DNA from: Nosema muscidifuracis
Lineage: Eukaryota > Microsporidia > Nosematidae
Reading direction: 5' to 3'
Assembly (NCBI GenBank): GCA_028335825.1
Contig: JAIOKI010000003.1
Span: 124,001 to 188,000 of the forward strand
DNA length: 64,000 nt
The position numbers were made by a program, and so were the translations under genes. The notes beneath the pieces are model-generated. The model did not search any database, was not told the origin of the DNA, and worked only from the letters and a program-made list of their open reading frames with translations. Of this stretch, positions 19,540 through 30,434 are shown in pieces; position 1 is the first letter of the stretch; every line of letters starts with the position of its first letter.

Positions 19540-20337
19540 TTATTCTCCAGTAAGTTCTTTAGTTTCATACATCATATACAATAAAAGACTAAACATCATC
19601 AAAGTCTCTATCTCTGATATTATATACAATATATTATGTACAAGTGAACAATAAAAATATTCAAATATAACGAAAATAATTGAAAATAAAGAAATTATAC
19701 CGAACAAATAAGTAGAAATTTTATAAAATAATTTCTTATTTTTCATATTCCTTTGTAAAAAGTAATCAAAAAAATAACAAGTAAGTTTGATACATCCATA
19801 TATAAAACAAAAATGAAATAATCTGAATCTAAGACAAATTAATAGAGAAAAAATAATCTTACATATCATAAGAAATTTTAAATTTACTATACTTCTATTA
19901 AATATTTTAAACATTATACATTTATAATCACATGTATATCTCTTATTATACTTGTGGTAAGATTCAGCTACTATTTCTTTCATACCAAATGTCAAATATA
20001 TCAATGAAAGAATATTTAGTAAAGAAAATAAAAGTCTAAAAATATTGAATCCATGTTTCAAAAAAAGAATAATATGAATGATCAGGAACCTTGTTTTTAT
20101 AAAATACTGTTGAATTATACAATGCATATTTTTAAAATAGTAAAATCCACAGAACAATGATATATCATAAATCAGTATTATGTTCGAATACAAAGACCCA
20201 AATATGTTACTGAATAACTTTTCTTTACTAGAAGTACCTTTATTAGATATATATAACATCTCTTGTATAATAAACATTTGTAATATCATCATTGTTATAT
20301 ATAAAAAGAAGTAGTATAAAAAATAATTTTTTATCAT
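19540..20337 (-). CDS. polytopic membrane protein, divergent family member 4
   Basis: A 265-residue membrane protein with about seven hydrophobic spans. CCC lies seven bases upstream of the ATG. It matches the three paralogues in length, orientation and in the placement of the key loop: YHKYNKRYTCDYKCIMFKIF aligns with RKYNMNISTDINILERYIL, and IKLTCYFFDYFLQRNMKNKK aligns with IKLLIFFVDRILSNGVIKK. The N-terminal third is poorly conserved and the C terminus differs (YMMYETKELTGE). I infer an older duplicate of the same family. It has more Cys than the others. Function unknown. Confidence 0.7.
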   Translation of the reverse strand: MIKNYFLYYFFLYITMMILQMFIIQEMLYISNKGTSSKEKLFSNIFGSLYSNIILIYDISLFCGFYYFKNMHCIIQQYFIKTRFLIIHIILFLKHGFNIFRLLFSLLNILSLIYLTFGMKEIVAESYHKYNKRYTCDYKCIMFKIFNRSIVNLKFLMICKIIFSLLICLRFRLFHFCFIYGCIKLTCYFFDYFLQRNMKNKKLFYKISTYLFGIISLFSIIFVIFEYFYCSLVHNILYIISEIETLMMFSLLLYMMYETKELTGE

Positions 20338-22496
20338 TTTTTTGGGTAACTGATTTTTAAGTTGTTTTTATATTTTTTAATTAAATTTTGTTTGTTGATT
20401 TTTAATTAAATCCTAGTTTGTTGTAAAAAATAAATCAAATAACATATTGACCTCTTAAAAAAATAACGCAAATTAAAGCTTATTTTTTTTAATTTAAAAC
20501 ATTTTAAACAATAAAAATATTTCTAAAATATAGTATAACGTATTTATTAAAAATATAAATATACTATTCTTAGTATAGAAATCTTTTGTATGTTTAAATT
20601 ATAGTATTTGACATATAAAATATTTTAGGATACAAAAAGAGTTTATATTGATACTAAATATTATATTAAGTTTAAAAAAGCTGTACCTTTAAGAATACAA
20701 TTCTATTAAAATATTTTTTTTAAATTATTGATCTTCTATGTGGTAAATGAAATGAACTTGTAATAAAATTCCTCTTTGAATATATTATAGACCTAATAGA
20801 GGCTCATATTGTGTCCTATAAAAGAATCCCAAGATGACTTAGTTTAACATTAAAAACGATGAAATAAAAGTATTAAAGAAAGAAAGCTTTGATACTTTAA
20901 CATCATATTTATAGATATAGATTGTAGTAATTTCAATATATTTAAATATTTTATAAATAAACCCCTAAGTTATGTTAAATCCGTATTTGAACAACAGTAG
21001 TAATTTCAATATCTTAAAAATATTTTTTTAGAATCATCAACCTTACACCTTTTGTAATTACAATAAATCAATTATTTGTATTGAAAACTTCAAAAAATTA
21101 ACTACAGATAAAACGAAAAGTAGTATTTTTGATATGATATAGACATTATTAACTGTACTGGTTGTTAATAGTTTTATTTTTATTCGTTTCAGGCATCCTA
21201 AAAATACTAGGGTTCTTTTTATAAAATTTTTAAAATATCAACACTGGTAATATTAATAATTACAAAATAAATTAAGATATATAAAATTTTCTAAGAATCA
21301 AAATCTAATTTAATTTGGATTTTTCGACTTAATAAATAAATTAATGTTCTTCATCTAACTTTTAAATCCAATATCATTATTCAAAGTATATTTAACAAAA
21401 CTTTAGAGAGACTCTTTTATACAAACAATTTAAAGTAGTTACACTTTTTTAATTTGATTTTACATTGTTTTTTTCTGTAGATACAGATTCCTCGGCAATC
21501 TTAAATTTTTCAAGACAATTTATATGGTTCATTAAAAATAAGTTAATAATTATACAAATTCTTTATAAGAGAATTTTTATTTGTATTCAAACAAATTATG
21601 AGAAAATTAATTAGATCATCTTCTAAATTTTGTTTAATATTAAAATTATTCAGCATACTTAATAAACCGTATTTTCATATTAGAAATATAATTAATTTTA
21701 TACGATTAAATATAATAATTTGGAACCCAAAAAAATAAAAGATTTTTCCAATAGTATTTTTAAAGTTGTATTCGTTAATTTTATGTATATTATCAATATA
21801 AATAACTAATATATTAACAATAGATATGTAAATATTCTTATAGAAATTTTAAGTGTTTCACTTTTTCTTTAAAAAAGCGTGGATATTTCAAAGAAATTAA
21901 TAGATCACTAATTCATAAATTAAGTATTTAAATAATTAATTATATTATTATCTTAGATATTTATATCCCCTCAATTAAGAATCAGAAATATTTTGATGAT
22001 TAAACCGTCATTATACTAATTTAATTATAATTGTTATTTATATATAATCTATTATAAGTATCATTGTTATGAAATCTTAGTGTAATCGTATATTATTTAT
22101 TAGTAAATATTTTCACCATTTTTCTAATCTAATTATAAACAACCATTATGAATATAAAAGAAATCTCTTTATAAATTTCAATAATTTATTAATTAACTTT
22201 TTAAGAATGTTTTATAAAAGTTTATTATCTAATATCAATTCAAATATAATTATTTAATATATTTTAACAGTTAAAAAAATTGATTTTAAATAAATACTTT
22301 ATAATACAATTTTAAATAAATACTATGTACTAAAATCTAGTAATTATTGTATAATACAATCTTAAATAATTATTATATAATAAAATCTTAAATAATTATT
22401 ATATAATAAAATCTTAAATAAAATATTTTAATTCTTCTGTACTGATCAAAATATAATTTGTAAAATTTTTATAAAAAAAAATATTTATACCCCAAA
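20338..22496. other. 2.2 kb spacer with decayed coding patches
   Basis: No intact gene is supported. Between about 20600 and 20840 short plus-strand frames have protein-like content, such as NELVIKFLFEYIIDLIEAHI at 20751-20810, and may be gene remains. At 22310-22425 a short unit ATAATAAAATCTTAAATAAT is repeated about four times just before eL8. Confidence 0.45.
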
Positions 22497-23102
22497 ATGG
22501 TACTCGGTAAACCTAAACAGAAGAAAACTTTTGCTGAAAAACTTACTAAAGAACAAAAAGAAGAAAAGGAACTTCTTATTACTAAGAAAATAACTAAGTT
22601 AGCTAATGCTATTAAGATTCCACCAGCTATTAATCAATTTAAGACAGTTCTTGAAGATAAAGATATTAAAAGAGTCTGCGAATTATTTTCTAAATACAGA
22701 CCAGAGACACACGACGAGAGATTGGAAAGACTTAAGAAGAGTGATCCTAAAGAAGGACCTAAACCAATCATTACTAAGATGGGTATTAGACATGTCACTA
22801 GACTAATAGAAACTAAAAGAGCTAAATTTGTTTTAGTAGCTGCTGATGTTGATCCTATTGAAGTTGTTCTATTTGTTCCTACTCTATGTAAGAAGATGAA
22901 CATTCCTTATGCTATCATACCAAGTAAAGAAACTTTAGGAAGTATTGTTAACTTAAAGAAGTCTACCATCTTAGCATTATGTGATGTCAAAGCTGAAGAC
23001 AAGAAAGAATTTGATGATCTTATTAAAATAAGTAACGAATTATTCTCTGAGCAATATGAAAGTCATTTGACAAGATGGGGTGGTGCAGCTATCAAGAACT
23101 AA
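22497..23102 (+). CDS. RPL8: ribosomal protein eL8 (L7a)
   Basis: A 201-residue large-subunit ribosomal protein. CCCC lies three bases before the ATG. The core carries the L7Ae/L30e-type RNA-binding fold: [40 protein letters not shown] and [20 protein letters not shown] correspond to the eukaryotic [39 protein letters not shown] and [20 protein letters not shown]. The N-terminal extension is shorter than in animals (about 265 residues) and yeast (256), in line with microsporidian reduction. It binds 25S rRNA near the exit tunnel side of the large subunit. No intron is seen. Confidence 0.95.
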   Translation: MVLGKPKQKKTFAEKLTKEQKEEKELLITKKITKLANAIKIPPAINQFKTVLEDKDIKRVCELFSKYRPETHDERLERLKKSDPKEGPKPIITKMGIRHVTRLIETKRAKFVLVAADVDPIEVVLFVPTLCKKMNIPYAIIPSKETLGSIVNLKKSTILALCDVKAEDKKEFDDLIKISNELFSEQYESHLTRWGGAAIKN

Positions 23103-24123
<1,021 letters not shown>

Positions 24124-24508
24124 AAGTATTATGTAAATTTTAAAGAGTGTTATAGAATTTTAAAGTATTATATAAAATTATAAAGAGTTTTAAAACTTAT
24201 AAAGAGTGTTATAAAATATATATAAAATTATAAAGAATATATATAAAATTATAATATATTATATAAGATTATAAAGTTTTATATGTAATATTATATAAAA
24301 TTATATAAAATTATAAAAAATATATGTAAATAATTTGTGTAATACGATTTTTAAAATTTAATTTATTATAAAATTGACATTTGTAATCAAAAATATAATT
24401 TAAATTTGATAATCTTATTTTACTATCTTTTATACAAAATAATGGAAATTATTTGATTCAGCATTTTCTTTACATCATTTTTAGAAAAAAATTTGGTCCC
24501 TAAAAAGA
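24124..24508. repeat. short AT repeats
   Basis: TATAAAATTATAAAGAGT-like units repeat from about 24130 to 24330. No gene seen. Confidence 0.5.
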
Positions 24509-25987
24509 ATGGAAAAAAGTTCTAGACATGGTATAACGGGTGCATTATCACTTATAGAAAGTTCAGCATCAGAACAACAAAGTAGTAAAGATATGGATTT
24601 ATTTATACAACAATGTGGATTTTTTGAAGATGAATCTGAAGGACAAACACGTGAAAGAGTCCTTGGAAAACTCAATTATTTATTAAAACAATTCGTAATG
24701 AAAATGTCGAATCAAAAAAATATTTCAAATGGTGAAAAACAAAACTTTGGTGGTAAAATATTTACATTCGGTAGTTATAGACTTGGTGTACACAGTAAGG
24801 GTGCTGATATAGATGTACTTTGTGTAGTACCCAAACATGTGACAAGAAAAGATTTTTTTTCTGATTTTTATGATATGCTTAGTCAAGATTACGACGTAAA
24901 AGAATTAACAAAAATAGAAGAAGCTTACGTTCCTTTAATTAAACTTATCTACCAAGGTATACCTATTGATTTAACTTTTGCTAGATTGAATATGAATTCA
25001 GTAAAAGATAATGTTAATTTATTAAATGATGTTATACTTAAAAATATGGATGATAAATGCGTACTTAGTGTAAATGGTAGCAGAGTAACAGATGAAATAC
25101 TTAATTTAATACCTAATGTGAAAACATTTCATTCAGCTTTACGGTGTATAAAATATTGGGCAAAACGTAGATGTATTTATGGAAATTCTTATGGATATTA
25201 TGGAGGAGTCGCATTTTCAATATCAGTTGGAAGAATTTGTCAATTATTTCCTAACGCATCGTCTTATACGATCGTATCAAAATTTTTTGAACTTTATTCT
25301 ACATGGAAATGGCCAAGTCCAGTTTTATTAAAACCAGTTATAGATTTAAGTTATAATATGAAAGTATGGGATCCTAAAATATACCCAGCAGATAAATATC
25401 ATAAGATGCCTGTTATAACTCCCGCCTATCCTTCTATATGTTCAACACATAATATAACAAATAGTACTCAACATTTAATAATGGATGAATTTATTAGAGG
25501 TCATGAATTATTAAGTAAAGAAAAAGGATCTACTAATGTTATATTACAAAAACTTTGTGTCTTATCAGATTTTTTTAATAGATATAAGTTATATATACAG
25601 ATAAATGCCATATCAATTGATGGAACAAATTTTAAATTATGGGAAGGGTTCGTAGAATCTAAAATTCGTATTTTAGCTACTAAAATTGAATCACTTGATG
25701 AAGTTTTGTATGCATTTCCATTTCCCAGATCTTTTGAAATAGCTAAAAATAAAATACCTTTATTTAGCTATAAAACCATTAATGTTGAAAAATGCACTTC
25801 TTTCTTTATTGGTTTAGAATTACCATCTATAAAAACTAAGAAGATTTATATTGATCATCCAGTTAAAGAATTTATTGATTTTATTAATAATTATGATAAG
25901 AAAGATGATAATATGAAATTAGAAGTTTGTAGTATGAAAAGAAGAGATGTCCATAACTTTTTTTCTGTAATATATAGAAATGATTAA
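24509..25987 (+). CDS. PAP1: poly(A) polymerase
   Basis: A 492-residue nuclear mRNA poly(A) polymerase. CCC lies eight bases before the ATG. The nucleotidyltransferase motif is complete: FTFGSYRLGVHSKGADIDVL with Gly88-Ser89 and metal-binding Asp100 and Asp102, and the third Asp154 in IPIDLTFARL. These numbers coincide with yeast Pap1. The central domain has ALRCIKYWAKRRCIYGNSYG and YYGGVAFSISVGRICQLFPN, and WPSPVLLKP with MPVITPAYPSICSTHNIT matches the conserved WxxPV...MPIITPAYPxMNSTxNV block. The C-terminal RNA-binding domain is present but the regulatory tail found in animals (740 residues) is absent, as in yeast. Confidence 0.97.
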   Translation: MEKSSRHGITGALSLIESSASEQQSSKDMDLFIQQCGFFEDESEGQTRERVLGKLNYLLKQFVMKMSNQKNISNGEKQNFGGKIFTFGSYRLGVHSKGADIDVLCVVPKHVTRKDFFSDFYDMLSQDYDVKELTKIEEAYVPLIKLIYQGIPIDLTFARLNMNSVKDNVNLLNDVILKNMDDKCVLSVNGSRVTDEILNLIPNVKTFHSALRCIKYWAKRRCIYGNSYGYYGGVAFSISVGRICQLFPNASSYTIVSKFFELYSTWKWPSPVLLKPVIDLSYNMKVWDPKIYPADKYHKMPVITPAYPSICSTHNITNSTQHLIMDEFIRGHELLSKEKGSTNVILQKLCVLSDFFNRYKLYIQINAISIDGTNFKLWEGFVESKIRILATKIESLDEVLYAFPFPRSFEIAKNKIPLFSYKTINVEKCTSFFIGLELPSIKTKKIYIDHPVKEFIDFINNYDKKDDNMKLEVCSMKRRDVHNFFSVIYRND

Positions 25988-26729
25988 ACATATTTTTAAT
26001 ATCTTTTTTTAATTATTAATGTATTAACAATCCATTAATATATTAATAATTCATAAATATATTAACATTTCATTAATATATTAATAATTTATAAATATAT
26101 TTATGAATTATTAATATATTAACAATTCATTAATATCTTAAGAATACACTTTAAATTCTTATTGTCTAAATATAAAATCTATAAACTCAACAATGAAAAT
26201 TTCTCTCAAACTCAATTTAAAGTAAAAAGATAATTTATTTAAATTTCTAGTTAAATATTAGAGTTAACTTTAGAAATGTATGATGAATATCAACTCCAAA
26301 TATTAATTATTTCTAAGAAAATATCAGTTGTATTAACTATAAAATATTGTTATTTCATTTAGTATGAAAATTAAATTACATTTTCTTAAGTATATTTTTG
26401 TGCTAATACTTTTGTTAATAAGATTTTCATAAAAAGTGTTAAATTACATATATAAAATTTAGCTTTTTGTGTTAATTTACATATATAAAATTTAGCTTTT
26501 TGTGTTAATTTACATATATAAAATTTAGCTTTTATGTGTTAAATTACATATATAAAATTTAATTAAATTATAAACTTTTTTCTCATTTTTATTTTTCAGT
26601 GAGTAAACATAAAAAATAAAGAACATTTTTATAAGTAAACAAAAATTAAAGAACATTTTTAAAAGTAAAAAACTAAAAACATTTTTAAAAGTAAAAAAAA
26701 TTAAAGAACATTTTTAAAAGTAAAAAAAA
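25988..26729. repeat. three different tandem repeats in one spacer
   Basis: About 26030-26140 holds TTCATTAATATATTAATAAT-type repeats. About 26437-26565 holds four copies of a 33-base unit, TTAATTTACATATATAAAAT plus TTAGCTTTTTGTG. About 26610-26730 holds four or five copies of AAAGAACATTTTTAAAAGTA. They lie between two convergent genes. Confidence 0.75.
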
Positions 26730-27725
26730 TTATATTCTAGAAATTTCACATTTCGGTGAACATTTGCATCCTTCTATTTCCCATTCATCAATATTTTTAA
26801 GTTGTTTCAAAAAATCTTCAAACATTATAGCTACGAATAAATTATCTTTATGATACATGTATCCTTCATAAATACTTAAAGCTTTTTCTTCTAACTTACT
26901 TAATGTCTTTAATAAAAAATCGTATTTGATTTCTAAACTACAATTTTTTCCTTCAACTTCTAATAACTTTTTTAAAATATTTTTGTAAATCGATCTTAAA
27001 AATTCTAATTTAGCATTAAATTTTTCATACAAATTTTTTACTCCATAATCAGTAACTGTCATTGAACAATATCCATCAAATGTATTGTTTATATCTTTAG
27101 TTTTATAAAATAACGGGTTTTGTATCAACCCATTTGTATATTTGTAATACCAGCAAGTTTTAATATCTTTTGATTTAAACTTTCTAATATCTTGTAAGGA
27201 TCTATCTGGATAAGAAAAACATTTAATATTCTCATAAATATCACTAGAACAACATGAATCAGAATTTTCATTATTAGGTTTAATCATCATATAATTATCT
27301 TCAGAAGAGATTTCTGTAGTATTTCTTTTTATATCTATAGGATCAGAAGAAATTTCATCAAATTCTTCTTTTTGTTCTTTATGAATAATTTCAGTAGGTA
27401 TTTCTGGTAGTTTTCTTTTTTGTATTAACAAAGGGTCAGAATATCTTTGATGAAGTTTTTCTTTATTAATTATATAATCTGGTACGTATTCATAAATTTC
27501 TTCATCAGATGATTTTGATAAAGAAATTTCTTTTTTATCATTTTTTTGAAACGTTAGTTTAGATTTAAATTTTTTAAATGTTTCTGAAAAACTATTACTT
27601 CGAAAAAAATTTCTCTTTCTGTTTAAATAGTTAGCTCCTTTACTTATCACTCCTTTATTTTTTTCATTATTTGATGTACTATTAGTGTCATATGCTAAGA
27701 TAATTAGAAGAAAGAATGATAGCAT
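26730..27725 (-). CDS. secreted protein with helical C terminus, unknown
   Basis: A 331-residue protein with a signal peptide (MLSFFLLIILAYDTNSTSNN) and CCC three bases before the ATG. Residues about 25-180 are polar, Ser/Lys/Glu-rich and probably disordered. The C-terminal half is a helical domain with several Cys (CWYYKYTNG, EGKNCSLEIKYDF, EGCKCSPKCEISRI) and regularly spaced hydrophobics in KFNAKLEFLRSIYKNILKKL. There is no C-terminal membrane span. The overall plan (signal peptide, linker, helical domain) resembles the right-hand secreted genes, but no sequence signature ties them. Possibly an exported or spore-surface protein; function unknown. Confidence 0.65.
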   Translation of the reverse strand: MLSFFLLIILAYDTNSTSNNEKNKGVISKGANYLNRKRNFFRSNSFSETFKKFKSKLTFQKNDKKEISLSKSSDEEIYEYVPDYIINKEKLHQRYSDPLLIQKRKLPEIPTEIIHKEQKEEFDEISSDPIDIKRNTTEISSEDNYMMIKPNNENSDSCCSSDIYENIKCFSYPDRSLQDIRKFKSKDIKTCWYYKYTNGLIQNPLFYKTKDINNTFDGYCSMTVTDYGVKNLYEKFNAKLEFLRSIYKNILKKLLEVEGKNCSLEIKYDFLLKTLSKLEEKALSIYEGYMYHKDNLFVAIMFEDFLKQLKNIDEWEIEGCKCSPKCEISRI

Positions 27726-28050
27726 AAAGGGTTATATAAAAAATCCAAAATTAATTTAAAATTAAATTAAAAAAAAATAAAGAAACAAAAATGTTGATTT
27801 TAATTCTTTTTTTACTTAAGTATGAATAAAAAGTTAATTTTAATTAAATATAGAAAATAAACGGAAATACATTATTTTTTACAATTTATAAAAAATTAAT
27901 AAGTTTGATTCATTTATTAAATATAACAAACTAGAAGTTTTTTATAAAATATTTACTTAAATGGAATATGACACTTATTTTTTCGTTATGTTATTTTTCT
28001 TATTCTAAAAATAATATAAAATTAATATTTATTAATAAGTTATTAAAAAT

Positions 28051-28232
28051 AGTTTTATTAATAGTTTTTATATAAGAAGATTTTTGATAATTTATCAAAT
28101 ATTTTCAATGAAGTTTTATTAAGAGTTTTTATATAAGAAGATTTTTGATAATTTATCAAATATTTTCAATGAAGTTTTATTAAGAGTTTTTATATAAGAA
28201 GATTTTTGATAATTTATCAAATATTTTCAATG
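28051..28232 (+). repeat. 61-bp tandem repeat, three near-identical copies, with hairpin
   Basis: Copies start at 28051, 28112 and 28173. Each contains AGTTTTTATATAAGAAGATT followed by TTTGATAATTTATCAAA, an 8-bp perfect inverted repeat with a 1-base centre. Copies 2 and 3 look identical; copy 1 differs by about one base. High identity implies recent expansion. Confidence 0.85.
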
Positions 28233-28865
28233 ATAAATAAATTTATTTATGTTGTCAAAAGGTTTTATTTTTACATAGTAAATATACTAATAATTTTTAA
28301 TGGAGAAGTTTCTTAATTATAATTTTTATATAGTAAATATACTGATAATATAATTGTATTTATTAATAATTCTCAAAAAGGAAGTTTATTGTATTGCTTT
28401 CTTTAATAGTTTATATTCACTTATAAAGTAAATAATTAATTATCTTTCAAAATAGCTATTCTTAATAAAAATAAATTACAGTTAATTTCATTTAAAGAAT
28501 TATTAAAAAGACCAATTTTGCTTTTTTATTATTAAAAAACTACATGTCAAAATAGCATAATATTAAAAAATATATATTAGAAAAAAACTTTTTAATTAAT
28601 AAATATTTCATTATTTATTATAGGTATCTTTCTTGATATTAAATTATTTAACCTTCTTATATTCTTCTTATCAAATAAAGATCACTGGCTGAATACTATC
28701 AATCTTAAAATTCTTTTTGACATTTCTTTAGATGTCTTCTCGCTTATAGTCGAACAAAATATTCACTAGATTAATTTATTAAATATAGGACTGTATTAGG
28801 ATTTATTTTAAGTTCATTATGTATTTCAAATTGTAATTGTTGTTATCCTATAAGGTTATAAAAAA

Positions 28866-29003
28866 ATGAATTATTTTACTTTTATATTCAAGTTAATAGT
28901 TTTATTAACTACTAATTCTTATTTTCTCAAATCTTCTGATTCTACTTAATAAAGATTATCTTGTGAAGAACTTGCCTATAGAAATATTTTTCAATCATAC
29001 TAG
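28866..29003 (+). pseudogene. possible remnant of a secreted-protein gene
   Basis: An ATG opens a hydrophobic leader, MNYFTFIFKLIVLLTTNSYF, that looks like a signal peptide. The frame is soon interrupted, and protein-like sequence (RLSCEELAYRNIFQSY) continues nearby. This could be the decayed start of a secreted gene of the kind seen elsewhere in the window, or chance. Confidence 0.3.
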
Positions 29004-29606
29004 ATAGATTATAATTTTATTTATTCTAACTAAAGATTTACATTTCAAGAGATGGATTTTACTTTAATTAAATATTAGATTTTTTTTCTTATATGCTTAA
29101 CTAAAGATTAAAATTTTTAGAAATGAATTTTACTTTTATTAGGGGTTAAAAAAATAAATATTAAATTTATCATTATTATAATTAAATATTATACAAACAA
29201 TTTTCTTAAAATAAATAAAAAATAATATCTCATATCAAACAACTATTAAAAAATAATTATATAATATCAGGATCAAATAATATTTTTTAAAAAATGTTGA
29301 GGGTATAATATTTTATTACTTTCTTAATATTTAAGAAGAAAACAAATATAATTCAATTATTATTGACTAAAATATTTATTTTATTTAAAATTATAATTTT
29401 ATTAAAATAAATTTGAAAAGATCATTAAATATAAGATATAAAAATTATAAAGATCACTTGATCCACATAACTAAATAGTTCATGCGATTTATTCAATTTT
29501 CTATATATTTTTTTAAAAATGAATTGTTTTTGTTTTTTTGGCGGTAAATTGTCCCTCCTTTTTTCAAAGAAAAAATATTTAAGGCATAAAATTCTAAACC
29601 CCAATA

Positions 29607-29975
29607 ATGGCATCAGGAAAAGGAGGAAAGAAAGACCCACAGTCACAGACTTATGATAATGAAAATGGATCATCTAATGTATTCAAATCATCACAGATTA
29701 AAAAGATTCTTAAAAATTGTAGTAAACAAAGAATTTCTAAAGATGCTTGTAAAGCCGTATCTGCTGTACTTATCTATATAATGAGTGAAATTATGGATGG
29801 AGCAAGGAATACTGCAAATGCTGATGGTAAAAAGAAAATTTTACCAAAACATATTAACAGTGCTATTTGTAAGGATGTAGAATTGAACCACATCGGACAT
29901 AACTGGATTATTAAGAGTGGTGGTGTTAAATCAAATTTATTACCACAAGATTTAAGCAAGAAGAGCTCTGATTAA
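29607..29975 (+). CDS. divergent histone H2A
   Basis: A 122-residue nucleosomal histone. CCCC lies four bases before the ATG. The histone fold is readable: [20 protein letters not shown] aligns with the H2A alpha-2 [40 protein letters not shown] with RIIPRHLQLAIRNDEELNK, and [20 protein letters not shown] with TIAQGGVLPNIQAVLLPKK. The normally invariant AGLQFPVGR start of alpha-1 is replaced by [12 protein letters not shown]. The acidic patch is only partly kept (E61 and E64 equivalents are Glu and Asp, NDEEL is KDVEL, and E56 is replaced). The N-terminal tail is Lys/Gly rich. A variant role is possible, but it may simply be the lineage's H2A. Confidence 0.88.
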   Translation: [122 protein letters not shown]

Positions 29976-30434
29976 AATGTTATAATAAAATATTTAATGT
30001 TTAAAAATTATACCTTTATGTATTTTTTAGGCCTAGTAAAACGTAATAGTGAAATTCAGGTAGGCTTGAGTTCATCAAGATTTTTAATGGTAAAAAATAA
30101 AAGACATTGTTGTGAATAAAAATCATTAACTTATAAAAATGATTAATTTATAAATTGTAAATTATAACAGCTATAAAAATAAATAGCTTATAAAAAGAAT
30201 AACTTATAAAATAAATAATCATTAACCTATAATAACTATAAAATAAAAAATTAATAACTTATAATAACTATAAAATAAATAACCTATAAATAATTAATAA
30301 CTTAAATAACTATAAAATAAATATTTTTTTATTCCTTAGAAAATCAGAATTAGATTTTAAAAGAGTTAAAAATTAATTTATTTCTTTACCAACAAATTAA
30401 TTTTATTATTTATTTTTCTAAAAATCGAGCATAA
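29976..30434. repeat. spacer with AATAACTATAAAATAAAT-type repeats
   Basis: From about 30115 to 30325 short repeats around TAACTTATAATAACTATAAA are visible. Just before, 30031-30075 is less AT-rich (GGCCTAGTAAAACGTAATAG) and ends in AGGTAGGCTTGAG, but no RNA gene is recognised. No CCC block precedes the next gene. Confidence 0.5.

Larger units (their letters stand above)
27726..29606. other. 1.9 kb spacer: 61-bp repeats and decayed frames
   Basis: Three tandem copies of a 61-bp unit are at 28051-28232 (separate entry). A possible gene remnant lies at 28866-29003, and an open but ATG-less plus-strand stretch lies at about 28600-28770. The rest is AT-rich. Confidence 0.5.

Noticed and set aside
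28051-28232. CRISPR-like array
   Set aside because: Units are contiguous without unique spacers and the genome is eukaryotic; it is an ordinary tandem repeat.
29425-29673. 82-codon minus-strand frame
   Set aside because: Overlaps the H2A start on the other strand; H2A has CCCC and clear homology.
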